64,000 nt of DNA from an uncultured Lachnospiraceae bacterium (GTDB taxonomy: Bacteria; Bacillota; Clostridia; Lachnospirales; Lachnospiraceae), in the NCBI GenBank assembly GCA_947565425.1, contig CANOFW010000001.1, forward strand, positions 186,001 through 250,000, given 5' to 3'. The notes beneath the pieces were generated by a model that saw nothing but the letters and a program-made list of their open reading frames with translations, did no database searches and had not been told where the DNA came from. The position numbers and the translations under genes are program-made. This document shows, piece after piece, positions 56,750 to 64,000 of the stretch. How positions within the stretch are numbered: position 1 is the first letter of the stretch; every line of letters starts with the position of its first letter.

Positions 56750-56974
56750 GTAACTATCCAGCCTTAATTTTTATATGACATCCTTATTCCATAGAACTTT
56801 TTATACCGTTGTGCAAAATACTTATGGGAAACATATATTTTTTTACAAATTTCCCCTCCCTCTGCCATAAGGGAAATCTGTTGGAAACACAGGATTCCCA
56901 TAAGTATTTTTATATTCCATAATATAAAAGTTCTATGGGATAGAGCTGTACATAAAATTAAGGCTGAATAGTTA
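56750..56974. repeat. ~220-bp foldback (long inverted repeat) element
   Basis: The left arm from 56750 (GTAACTATCCAGCCTTAATTTT, in two parts GTAACTATCC and AGCCTTAATTTT) and the right arm ending near 56974 are complementary over ~80 bp, with matched blocks CCATAGAACTTTT and AATACTTATGGGAA. The centre also pairs (AAATTTCCC / GGGAAAT). It abuts the stop codon of the ibrB-like gene. The short minus-strand ORF crossing it is not a gene. Confidence 0.85.
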
Positions 56975-57514
56975 CTATTTTGCTTCCCCCTCTTCCACCG
57001 GCCTCCACGCCTTTCCAAATTCTACATCACGAAACAGCTCGGTCAGTCCGGTAATCTGCTTCAAGCGCAGAATCTCATCACGACTCATGCCCAAATGTTT
57101 GGAAATCCAGGCATCGGAACGGCCAATACTATGAAGTTCCTGGACAATGTTGCTCATCAAATCTACATCATGTGAACCGCGTGCCCGATTGTGCCGTATC
57201 GTACTTGCCATACGATTGGAAAGCGGTTTGTCAATCACTGTTACCGGCATCTTACCATTTTCACGCTGATAAATATCTTTATGGTCCATCATAATCTGGT
57301 AACGATGAAAACCATCCACAATCACATAGTTATCCTTTTCCTCCAGATAATAGCAGACAATCGGCATCGTATAGCCGTCTTCCTTAATGCTGTCATACAA
57401 TAGCCGCATTTCCGGCGGAGCAACGGCATTCGGGTTATAAGAATTAGGTATAATCTTTTCAATCGGCACTGCAATTACTTCATAAGCCGGGCTTTTGAAA
57501 GTGCTACCGCTCAT
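56975..57514 (-). CDS. ibrB: ParB/Srx-like protein, IbrB type
   Basis: The 179-residue product has the ParB/sulfiredoxin fold: VPIEKIIPNSYNPNAV, then IVDGFHRYQIM (D67-G-F-H-R71, the GxxR phosphate motif), then a helical part with SDAWISKHLGMSRDEILRLKQ, an HTH-like segment. It matches E. coli IbrB in order and size. IbrA/IbrB control immunoglobulin-binding Eib proteins in some E. coli; the biochemistry is unknown. Its start overlaps the ibrA-like gene by 11 bp, so the two are translated together. No eib-like gene is in the window. Confidence 0.85.
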   Translation of the reverse strand: MSGSTFKSPAYEVIAVPIEKIIPNSYNPNAVAPPEMRLLYDSIKEDGYTMPIVCYYLEEKDNYVIVDGFHRYQIMMDHKDIYQRENGKMPVTVIDKPLSNRMASTIRHNRARGSHDVDLMSNIVQELHSIGRSDAWISKHLGMSRDEILRLKQITGLTELFRDVEFGKAWRPVEEGEAK

Positions 57515-58823
57515 TTACGAATCCTCCGTATTTTCTTCTGATAATGTCTATTTGTTCCTGTTCTTTCCTGGATATACCAAATCCCATAAACCGACAGATA
57601 TGATCGTTTTTGAGAATACAGTAACACATCCGTTTCCAGCTTGGTATATCCTTTGTTGACTTTATATCGTCTGTATGATCTGGAATTTTACCGGTAAACA
57701 CCACTCTGGAATTTTTATTCAATGTGTAATTGGACACTCCATTTCTGCGAATAGGATATCCTCTGTCCATCAATTCCTGAATCGCTTCCTCTGGCAAGCC
57801 GCCCCCGGTCTCATGCCAGAATTTAATAGATGTTTGGAATTTTCTCACATAGTTATTGCGTATCCTCACCGGAAGGGTATCTAAAAGAAATCTTGTATAA
57901 GATTCCCAAGTGTGTCCTTCGGGAAGCGTAATATTGCGGTAGCCGACTGCCTTCGTCCGCGCATAAACGGCGCTAAAATTAGCCCCCCGTACCCTGCCAA
58001 CTAGTTTTGTCCAGATTTGCGGGTCGATTACGCGGTACAGATTCAGGCTGTCTTTGGCATAATCATTAAAGGGAGACGCCACTCGCATCTGGCTAGGTTT
58101 CAACCCTGCTTTGTAATACAAATCATAAAGACCATTGTAATCATAGCCAAATTTATAATTTGCCGTCCACACATCACCGTTCGTCCAGTCATAAAGCGGG
58201 GACGCTGACCAGACATCCTTGAACTGCTTGGTAATCCAGCACTCCCCTTTATACCCGTATTTCCGGTTTAGAAATCCACTGTAACGCTGCATCGACTCTT
58301 CTGCCCGCATACCGAGCAAGCAAACGGTCTTGCGGTTCCCATGCCTCTCCTTATAGAATCTTCCAAACTGCTTGGCAAGGTCTTCCTGAGGCATACGGTA
58401 GCGGTAATGATGGAAAGGATCTGGCAATTTGATGACATAAGGATGGTCTGGCATAGAACGAACCCAGATATCCCGCTTCATATCATCCCAGGGATACCAA
58501 TACATCTCATAACTGCTAACCGCCGTTCTTACCGCCATAGGCAGGCAAACCCAGTATGGATCCACCTCCTGCTCCAAACGCTTGAATGTGCGTTCCACAT
58601 ATTCCGTTGTCACCGAGTATTGCGCCTCAAAATCCTGGTGAAATAAACCGATCTCTCTGTCGGGATAGTGTTCGCGCCTAAAATCCAGCAGGAGATTCAA
58701 CAGCACGCCGCTGTCTTTTCCCCCACTAAAAGAAATATAGATGTTTTCAAACTCTTGAAAAAGAAAATGAAAACGCTTCAAAAGCGCCTCATATACATTT
58801 TCATCTTGATATTGACGAACCAT
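57504..58823 (-). CDS. ibrA: PAPS reductase-family ATP pyrophosphatase, IbrA type
   Basis: The 439-residue product has the N-type PP-loop SGGKDSGV (33-40), GLFHQDFEAQYS, LLGMRAEES and a C-terminal DUF3440-like part with FWHETGGGLPEEAI and WKRMCYCILKNDH. It activates a substrate by adenylation if active. It lacks the C-terminal Cys motif of real PAPS reductases. In E. coli the homologue IbrA works with IbrB as a regulator of eib genes; in other genomes such pairs travel on prophages and islands. It sits 81 bp behind queA on the same strand. The ribosome site is weak (AGAGAG). Confidence 0.87.
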   Translation of the reverse strand: MVRQYQDENVYEALLKRFHFLFQEFENIYISFSGGKDSGVLLNLLLDFRREHYPDREIGLFHQDFEAQYSVTTEYVERTFKRLEQEVDPYWVCLPMAVRTAVSSYEMYWYPWDDMKRDIWVRSMPDHPYVIKLPDPFHHYRYRMPQEDLAKQFGRFYKERHGNRKTVCLLGMRAEESMQRYSGFLNRKYGYKGECWITKQFKDVWSASPLYDWTNGDVWTANYKFGYDYNGLYDLYYKAGLKPSQMRVASPFNDYAKDSLNLYRVIDPQIWTKLVGRVRGANFSAVYARTKAVGYRNITLPEGHTWESYTRFLLDTLPVRIRNNYVRKFQTSIKFWHETGGGLPEEAIQELMDRGYPIRRNGVSNYTLNKNSRVVFTGKIPDHTDDIKSTKDIPSWKRMCYCILKNDHICRFMGFGISRKEQEQIDIIRRKYGGFVNER

Positions 58824-58904
58824 TCTGCGGTCTCTCTTTCTTAAATCTTATCTCATAAGTTACAGTTCACATACAACCCCTTTCGCCACAGATATGGCAG
58901 TATA

Positions 58905-59987
58905 TTAAATGATAAGCATGGCGTCCCCAAAACTGAAAAAACGGTATTTTTCCTGCACTGCCTCCTCATAGGCATAAAGCACCTTTTCTCTTCCTGCCAA
59001 CGCTGATACCAACATCACCAGCGTGGACTCCGGCAAATGAAAATTTGTAATCAGCGCATCCAACACCTGAAATTGATAACCCGGATAAATAAAAATATCT
59101 GTCCAACCCCGGCAAGGTTTGACCCACGTCTCAGATAATTCCTGGCCAGGCGATTTCTCGTTCGCTAACGCTATACGCTCCTGCCTTATTTGGGCAGCGA
59201 CAGATTCCACCGTACGGCAGCTTGTCGTTCCTACACAGATTACCCTGCCGCCCCTTTGTTTTGTATCATTGATAATTTCTGCCGCCTGCGCGTCCAGCTC
59301 GTAATACTCAGAATGCATATGATGTTCCTTGACATTCTCCACCTTCACAGGACGAAACGTACCAAGCCCCACATGCAACGTCACCTCCGCGATACGGATT
59401 CCTTTGGCGCGGATTTGTTCTAACAACTCTGGTGTAAAATGAAGCCCGGCTGTAGGCGCCGCCGCAGAACCGTCATATTTCGCATACACTGTCTGGTAAC
59501 GGTTCTTATCCTTGAGCTGATGGGTGATATAAGGTGGCAGGGGCATCTGCCCCAGCCGGTCTAAAATTTCTTCAAAGATACCCTCATAGGTAAACTGAAT
59601 CAGCCGGTTGCCATCTTCCACAACGTCGGTAACCTCCCCGATCAATAATCCATCGCCAAAAAGGATGCGCGTGCCGGGTTTGGCCTTCTTACCGGGTTTT
59701 ACCAGGGTCTCCCAGACATCATTTTCCCTGCGCTTTAGCAGAAGGATTTCTATTTTTGCCTGCGTCCCCTCCTTCTCCCCAAACAACCGGGCTGGGATTA
59801 CTTTCGTATTATTGATAACTAAGCAATCCGCAGGATTCAAATAATCTACAATATCTGCAAAATGACGATGCCGCATGTCCCCGGTAGCCCGGTCAAGCAC
59901 CAGCAACCGGGAACTAGAGCGGTCCGCAAGCGGGTCCTGAGCAATCAATTCCTGGGGAAGATCATAATAAAAATCTTTTACATCCAT
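58905..59987 (-). CDS. queA: tRNA preQ1(34) S-adenosylmethionine ribosyltransferase-isomerase
   Basis: The 360-residue product makes epoxyqueuosine in tRNA wobble position 34. [33 protein letters not shown] and [16 protein letters not shown] are the family blocks. AAGGAG precedes ATG 59987, 8 bp after pheT, so it is cotranscribed with pheST. No other queuosine gene is in the window. Confidence 0.95.
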   Translation of the reverse strand: MDVKDFYYDLPQELIAQDPLADRSSSRLLVLDRATGDMRHRHFADIVDYLNPADCLVINNTKVIPARLFGEKEGTQAKIEILLLKRRENDVWETLVKPGKKAKPGTRILFGDGLLIGEVTDVVEDGNRLIQFTYEGIFEEILDRLGQMPLPPYITHQLKDKNRYQTVYAKYDGSAAAPTAGLHFTPELLEQIRAKGIRIAEVTLHVGLGTFRPVKVENVKEHHMHSEYYELDAQAAEIINDTKQRGGRVICVGTTSCRTVESVAAQIRQERIALANEKSPGQELSETWVKPCRGWTDIFIYPGYQFQVLDALITNFHLPESTLVMLVSALAGREKVLYAYEEAVQEKYRFFSFGDAMLII

Positions 59988-59995
59988 AGCACTCC

Positions 59996-62416
59996 TTACT
60001 TCCTAAGCTCAATTCCCATTGCTTCCAATGATTTTAAGATCTTATCCATGGCGGGCGCATAATCGGCTTCCTCCAAGGTTTTGTCTTTGGCGCGGAATGT
60101 CAGGGAATAAGCCAAAGACTTAAATCCGGCTTTAATTTGCGCGCCCTCATAAATATCAAACAGCGCATAGCTCTCCAAATATTGTCCGCCTTTAGCGTCA
60201 AATACCTTTTCCACTTCTCCGGCAAGAATTTCCTTGGGCATTACCATACTGATATCCCTACTCACCGCTGGGAACCGTGCAATCCCCTGATATTTACGGT
60301 CAAAACTTGCCAGCTCGACAACTTCTGGCATATCAATAACCGCCACATAGACGCGCTCCTTAATCGAATAATTGTCCGCAACCTGGGGATGAATTTCTCC
60401 CAGATAGCCTACCACCCTGCCGTCATAGATGACATTTGCCTGTCTTCCCGGATGCAGGAAAGGTTTTCCAGCTTTGGGATCATACGTCTCTTTGCCGTGA
60501 AGCCCTGCCTTATCAAAGAATTCCTCCACCACGCCTTTCATGGTATAAAAATCGCCTTCTCCATACATACCAAGCGTAAACTGCATCCGTTCTTCAGGCA
60601 ATTCCGTCACCGGTATCTGTTTGGGCAGATAAATATTTCCCAACTCATAAAGACGCACATCTTTATTTCTGCGATTGTAATTGGTAGAGAGAGAGGTCAA
60701 CATGCCATTTAAGGAAATCGTGCGCATAATGCTGAAATCTTCTCCCAGCGGATTGGAAATCACGACCGTTTTGCGCAGATCGCTGTCCTGCGGAATTAAC
60801 AGTTTATCGAATACTTTCGGGCTCTCAAAAGAATAGGACATGCCCTGGCTGAACCCGCAAAATTCTGCCGTGTCCCTTGCCACTGCTTCCACACGCAGTT
60901 TAAATGATAATTTACCGGTGGTTGCTTCGCCGCTCGGCAGAGAGGTCGGAATATTATCATAGCCATAGAATCTTGCCACTTCCTCCGCCATATCAGCAAG
61001 GCATTCTAAATCCTGCCGCCAGGAAGGTACAATTACCTCGTCCCTTTCATCATCATAGCCCAAATCTATTTTCTTGAAATAACCAATCATATCCTCCTTG
61101 GATATTTCCGTACCCAAAAGCGCATTGACTTTTTGAGCGTCAAAAGGAATCCTTCTGCCCTCTTTCACCTTACCATAAACGTCCACAACTCCGCCAACAA
61201 CATCGCCTGCTCCCAACTCTTCAATCAACTGGCAGGCACGGTTAATGGCCTCTAGCGCATTATTGGGGTCTAATCCTTTTTCAAATTTACCGGACGCGTC
61301 GGTACGCAGTCCCACCTTTTTACTGGAAAGACGGATATTTGTGCCATCGAAACACGCCGCTTCAAAAAGCATTGTCTGCACATGTTCAGTAATCATGGAG
61401 TTTTCCCCACCCATAATACCTGCAATACCAACGGCCTTTTCCCCATCGCAAATCATCAGCACCGAATCATCCATCGTGCGTTCCTGGCCATCCAAAGTCA
61501 CAAACTTCTCGCCTTTATCTGCACGACGCACGATAATCTCTTTGCCGACAATCGTGTCCAAATCATAGGCATGCATCGGCTGTCCATATTCCTCCATCAC
61601 ATAATTTGTGATATCTACAATATTATTGATGGGACGAATGCCTTGTGACGCCAGACGACGCTGCATCCATTTCGGCGAGGGCGCAATCTTAATGTTCTTG
61701 ACTACTCTCGCACAGTACCTTGGACAAAGCTCTGTATCTTTAACGGTAACCTTAATGTAATCGTTGACGTCTTCGTTGTTGCCCGTCTCCGTTACCACTG
61801 GGGGCACAAACGCTTTGCCGAACGTTGCTGCCGCTTCCCGTGCCAGTCCCAGCACACCGAAACAATCAACGCGATTAGAAGTAATTTCGTACTCAAAAAC
61901 TACATCGTCAAGACCTAACGCCTTGATTGCGCTCTCTCCCACCTTAACGTCATCCTCGAAAATGTAAATGCCATTCTCCGGGGATTCCGGGTACATTTCC
62001 CTGGTAGAGCCCAGCTCTTCGATGGAGCACATCATACCATTGGAAGGCACGCCTCTGAGCTTTCCTTTCTTGATTTTGACGCCGCCCGGCGTCTTCTTGC
62101 CATCGTGCCCACCTGCTACGCGTCCGCCATCCAGCACAACAGGCACTTTCTGCCCTTCTTTGACATTGGGCGCGCCGGTGACAATCTGAATATCCTCTCC
62201 GCTACCCACATTTACCTGGCATACCACGAGCTTATCCGCATCGGGATGTCTCTCTATCTTCGTAATCTGCCCAACTACAATTTTATCTAAATCTGCATCC
62301 AACTCCTCAAACCCCTCAACCTTAGAGCCTGAAAGTGTCATTGCATCCGTATATTCCTGTGCCGTCACATCTAAATCTGGAACGTACGCTTTTATCCACG
62401 ACAATGATGTATTCAT
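59996..62416 (-). CDS. pheT: Phenylalanyl-tRNA synthetase beta subunit
   Basis: The product is ~806 residues. It has an N-terminal tRNA-binding EMAP-like domain ([17 protein letters not shown]), B5 and B3/4 editing domains ([18 protein letters not shown]), and a C-terminal ferredoxin-like anticodon-binding domain ([16 protein letters not shown]). ATG 62416 ([12 protein letters not shown], the family start) is preferred over 62428, which lies against its AAAGG site. It joins with PheS as alpha2-beta2. Confidence 0.96.
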   Translation of the reverse strand: MNTSLSWIKAYVPDLDVTAQEYTDAMTLSGSKVEGFEELDADLDKIVVGQITKIERHPDADKLVVCQVNVGSGEDIQIVTGAPNVKEGQKVPVVLDGGRVAGGHDGKKTPGGVKIKKGKLRGVPSNGMMCSIEELGSTREMYPESPENGIYIFEDDVKVGESAIKALGLDDVVFEYEITSNRVDCFGVLGLAREAAATFGKAFVPPVVTETGNNEDVNDYIKVTVKDTELCPRYCARVVKNIKIAPSPKWMQRRLASQGIRPINNIVDITNYVMEEYGQPMHAYDLDTIVGKEIIVRRADKGEKFVTLDGQERTMDDSVLMICDGEKAVGIAGIMGGENSMITEHVQTMLFEAACFDGTNIRLSSKKVGLRTDASGKFEKGLDPNNALEAINRACQLIEELGAGDVVGGVVDVYGKVKEGRRIPFDAQKVNALLGTEISKEDMIGYFKKIDLGYDDERDEVIVPSWRQDLECLADMAEEVARFYGYDNIPTSLPSGEATTGKLSFKLRVEAVARDTAEFCGFSQGMSYSFESPKVFDKLLIPQDSDLRKTVVISNPLGEDFSIMRTISLNGMLTSLSTNYNRRNKDVRLYELGNIYLPKQIPVTELPEERMQFTLGMYGEGDFYTMKGVVEEFFDKAGLHGKETYDPKAGKPFLHPGRQANVIYDGRVVGYLGEIHPQVADNYSIKERVYVAVIDMPEVVELASFDRKYQGIARFPAVSRDISMVMPKEILAGEVEKVFDAKGGQYLESYALFDIYEGAQIKAGFKSLAYSLTFRAKDKTLEEADYAPAMDKILKSLEAMGIELRK

Positions 62417-62538
62417 ACTTTCTTTCATCCTTTCTATTTTTTACTAATCTACAGGCAATTGCGACGCCTGCCGATAAGAGAACTTCACGCGCAATCCCTG
62501 CAAATTTGCTTCCATATTTTCACAATACAGCAATCCGC

Positions 62539-63558
62539 TTAAAATTGCTTTAAGAAACGATCGTCATTTTCATATAACAGGCGCATATCGTCAATTTCAT
62601 ACTTGAGCAATGCAATACGCTCTAAGCCTACGCCAAACGCAAAACCGGTATATTCATCGGGGTCGATGCCGCTCATTTTAAGCACGCGTGGATGCACCAT
62701 GCCGCAGCCTAAAATTTCAATCCAGCCGGAACCCTTGCAAAACCGACAGCCTTTGCCACCACATTTGAAGCAGGTAACATCCACCTCTGCACTCGGCTCT
62801 GTGAATGGGAAATGATGCGGACGGAATTTTACTTTAGTGTCCTCACCGAACAGTTCCTTGGCAAACTCAGCCAGCGTGCCTTTCAAATCTGCAAATGTAA
62901 TATTTTTATCTACCACCAATCCTTCTATCTGATGGAAGGATGGAGAATGCGTAGCGTCAACTTCATCCGAACGGAACACGCGTCCCGGCGCAATCATGCG
63001 GATTGGCAGCTTGCCTTTTTCCATCTCGCGCACCTGTACCGGGGACGTCTGCGTACGCAATACGATTTCATCATTGATATAGAAGGTATCCTGCTCGTCC
63101 TTTGCCGGATGGTTCGCCGGAATATTCAATGCCTCAAAGTTATAATAATCGTATTCCACTTCCGGGCCTTCCACCACCTCATAGCCCATACCGATAAAAA
63201 TATTTTCCACCTCTTCCAAGGCTATCGTATTGGGATGGCGGTGTCCCACCTTATTCTTTTTAGCGGGAAGCGTCACGTCAATGACCTCCTGCTTCAACCT
63301 TAAATCGCGCTCTGCCGCCTCTAATTTAGTCTTTGTCTCCTCGATAAGCTTCTCAATGCTCTCTCTCGTCTCATTCACGAGCTGCCCAACCATTGGACGC
63401 TCCTCTGGCAGTACGTCTTTCATGCTTTTGAGCACTGCTGTCAATTCACCCTTCTTTCCCAGGAATGCAACCCTCACATCATTTAATTTGGCAAGCCCAT
63501 CGGAATTTTGGATCTCGCGCATTGCATTCGCTTTAATCTGTTCTAATTTCTCCTTCAT
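62539..63558 (-). CDS. pheS: Phenylalanyl-tRNA synthetase alpha subunit
   Basis: The 339-residue product has an N-terminal coiled coil (1-90), then class II motifs: [33 protein letters not shown] (motif 2) and [16 protein letters not shown] (motif 3). ATG 63558 has GGAGG six bases upstream and is preferred to ATG 63570. It is the first gene of pheS-pheT-queA, under a T-box leader. Confidence 0.97.
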   Translation of the reverse strand: MKEKLEQIKANAMREIQNSDGLAKLNDVRVAFLGKKGELTAVLKSMKDVLPEERPMVGQLVNETRESIEKLIEETKTKLEAAERDLRLKQEVIDVTLPAKKNKVGHRHPNTIALEEVENIFIGMGYEVVEGPEVEYDYYNFEALNIPANHPAKDEQDTFYINDEIVLRTQTSPVQVREMEKGKLPIRMIAPGRVFRSDEVDATHSPSFHQIEGLVVDKNITFADLKGTLAEFAKELFGEDTKVKFRPHHFPFTEPSAEVDVTCFKCGGKGCRFCKGSGWIEILGCGMVHPRVLKMSGIDPDEYTGFAFGVGLERIALLKYEIDDMRLLYENDDRFLKQF

Positions 63559-63601
63559 GATTTCCTCCATTTCTTTTCATCCCATTTGGGGGCACGCAGT
63601 A

Positions 63602-63653
63602 ATATCTTGTTTTCACGCTTTCGCGTGACAAGGTCTTTCCTATAAGATAAAAA
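63602..63653. repeat. Palindromic dispersed repeat, family 1, half copy
   Basis: TTTTCACGCTTTCGCGTGACAAGG plus the right arm TCTTTCCTATAAGATAAAAAA (in parts CACGC..GCGTGACAAGG and TCTTTCCTATAAGATAAAA). The left arm is missing. On the minus strand it lies directly after the T-box terminator T-run, in the pheS leader. Confidence 0.75.
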
Positions 63654-63678
63654 ATCCCTATGCTGCCATAGCATAGGG
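63648..63678 (-). terminator. T-box attenuator terminator
   Basis: On the minus strand CCCTATGCT (63678-63670) pairs with AGCATAGGG (63664-63656), then seven T. The 5' arm is shared with the antiterminator region GATTTCGTCCCTATG. Confidence 0.9.
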
Positions 63679-63935
63679 ACGAAATCTTCCGCGGTACCAC
63701 CCAGATTCCCGAAAATCATTAATTCTCAGGCACTCACTTTGCGTAACGTGCAAAAACGTCATATCCTACTTTCCTGTTCAGATATGCGGCTTAGGTGGGA
63801 AATTCGATCACTGCCTTTTCTAAGAGGACTTGCAGCCGACGATCCTCTCTCTCTGTGAGCAGTACAGCTCTCTACTAATGTAAGACCATTGATGCCGTAC
63901 AGAAACACCCTCATTGCCTTTGCTTATTATTCGGG
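63679..63935 (-). promoter_or_regulatory. T-box riboswitch leader of pheST
   Basis: The invariant T-box GGGTGGTACCGCGG is at 63702-63689. Upstream lie the usual AGAGAGAG/stem I region (~63870-63790) and GAATTTCCC, which could hold the Phe specifier TTC at 63801-63799. Uncharged tRNA-Phe would bind the specifier and the TGG bulge and stop the terminator from forming. The Phe call fits the downstream genes. Confidence 0.92.
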
Positions 63936-63939
63936 TATT

Positions 63940-63968
63940 ATTCTATCACGTGTTTTTGTAAACTGCAA
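63940..63968 (-). promoter_or_regulatory. pheST promoter
   Basis: TTGCAG (63968-63963), 17-bp spacer, TAGAAT (63945-63940) on the minus strand, at the right distance before the T-box leader. Confidence 0.75.
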
Positions 63969-64000
63969 GTGTTTTTTACTCCGTATACTTGAAACGCGTC

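Noticed and set aside
56764-57018. 84-codon minus-strand ORF
   Set aside because: It lies almost wholly in the foldback element and overlaps the end of the ibrB-like gene.

Overview
The window looks like chromosomal DNA from a low-to-mid GC anaerobic Firmicute, most likely a Lachnospiraceae-type gut Clostridium. The grounds are a T-box leader on pheST, Rex and a YdiF-like ABC-F protein side by side, a V-type ATPase operon, strong AGGAGG ribosome sites, sigma-A-like promoters, GTG/TTG starts, and a Cys/Gly-rich 'HCB' type small protein. Species cannot be told from the sequence. Almost all genes lie on the minus strand. No tRNA, rRNA, CRISPR array, integrase or transposase gene was seen.

Region by region. 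(1) 1-4634: a very large unrecognised protein with an HEXXH metallopeptidase motif, which runs off the left edge; a 60-residue ORF in front of it with its own terminator; and a divergent winged-helix regulator. This is the least explained part of the window. (2) 4.7-12.8 kb: glycogen synthase, O-acetylhomoserine sulfhydrylase, and two secreted glycoside hydrolases (GH5-type and a multidomain GH59-type). (3) 13.2-18.7 kb: nnr - alr - mazF - CorC-like - yebC. (4) 18.9-24.2 kb: a GntR regulator with a palindromic operator over its own promoter, then icd - ydiF - rex - coiled-coil protein. (5) 24.2-39.4 kb: one long minus-strand run from a promoter at 39.5 kb: pseudo-receiver protein - V-ATPase H/G, C, I, K, F, E, A, B - metallophosphoesterase - V-ATPase D - MoxR - DUF58 - transglutaminase. 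(6) 39.5-47.1 kb: small conserved genes, a Cys/Gly-rich protein, a frameshifted amidase, leuS, a decayed adhesin-like fragment and a Cu/Zn SOD homologue. (7) 47.3-56.6 kb: two chemoreceptors, an EF-G paralogue with altered G motifs, and tyrA-aroA on the plus strand. (8) 56.6-64 kb: a 220-bp foldback element, an ibrA/ibrB-like pair, queA, pheT, pheS and a phenylalanine-type T-box leader.

Short non-coding repeats are spread through the intergenic gaps. They include a palindromic family with ends like TTTTTGTCTTATAGGAAAGAC (three clear copies, one truncated beside the pheS T-box, one doubtful), a 130-bp element with 13-bp inverted ends, an 85-bp tandem duplication inside the V-ATPase operon, and the foldback element. 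The main candidates for undescribed biology are the HEXXH/small-ORF/wHTH locus, the phospho-site-altered receiver heading the V-ATPase operon, and the ibrAB pair. All functions given are from reading motifs by eye; no database search was run.
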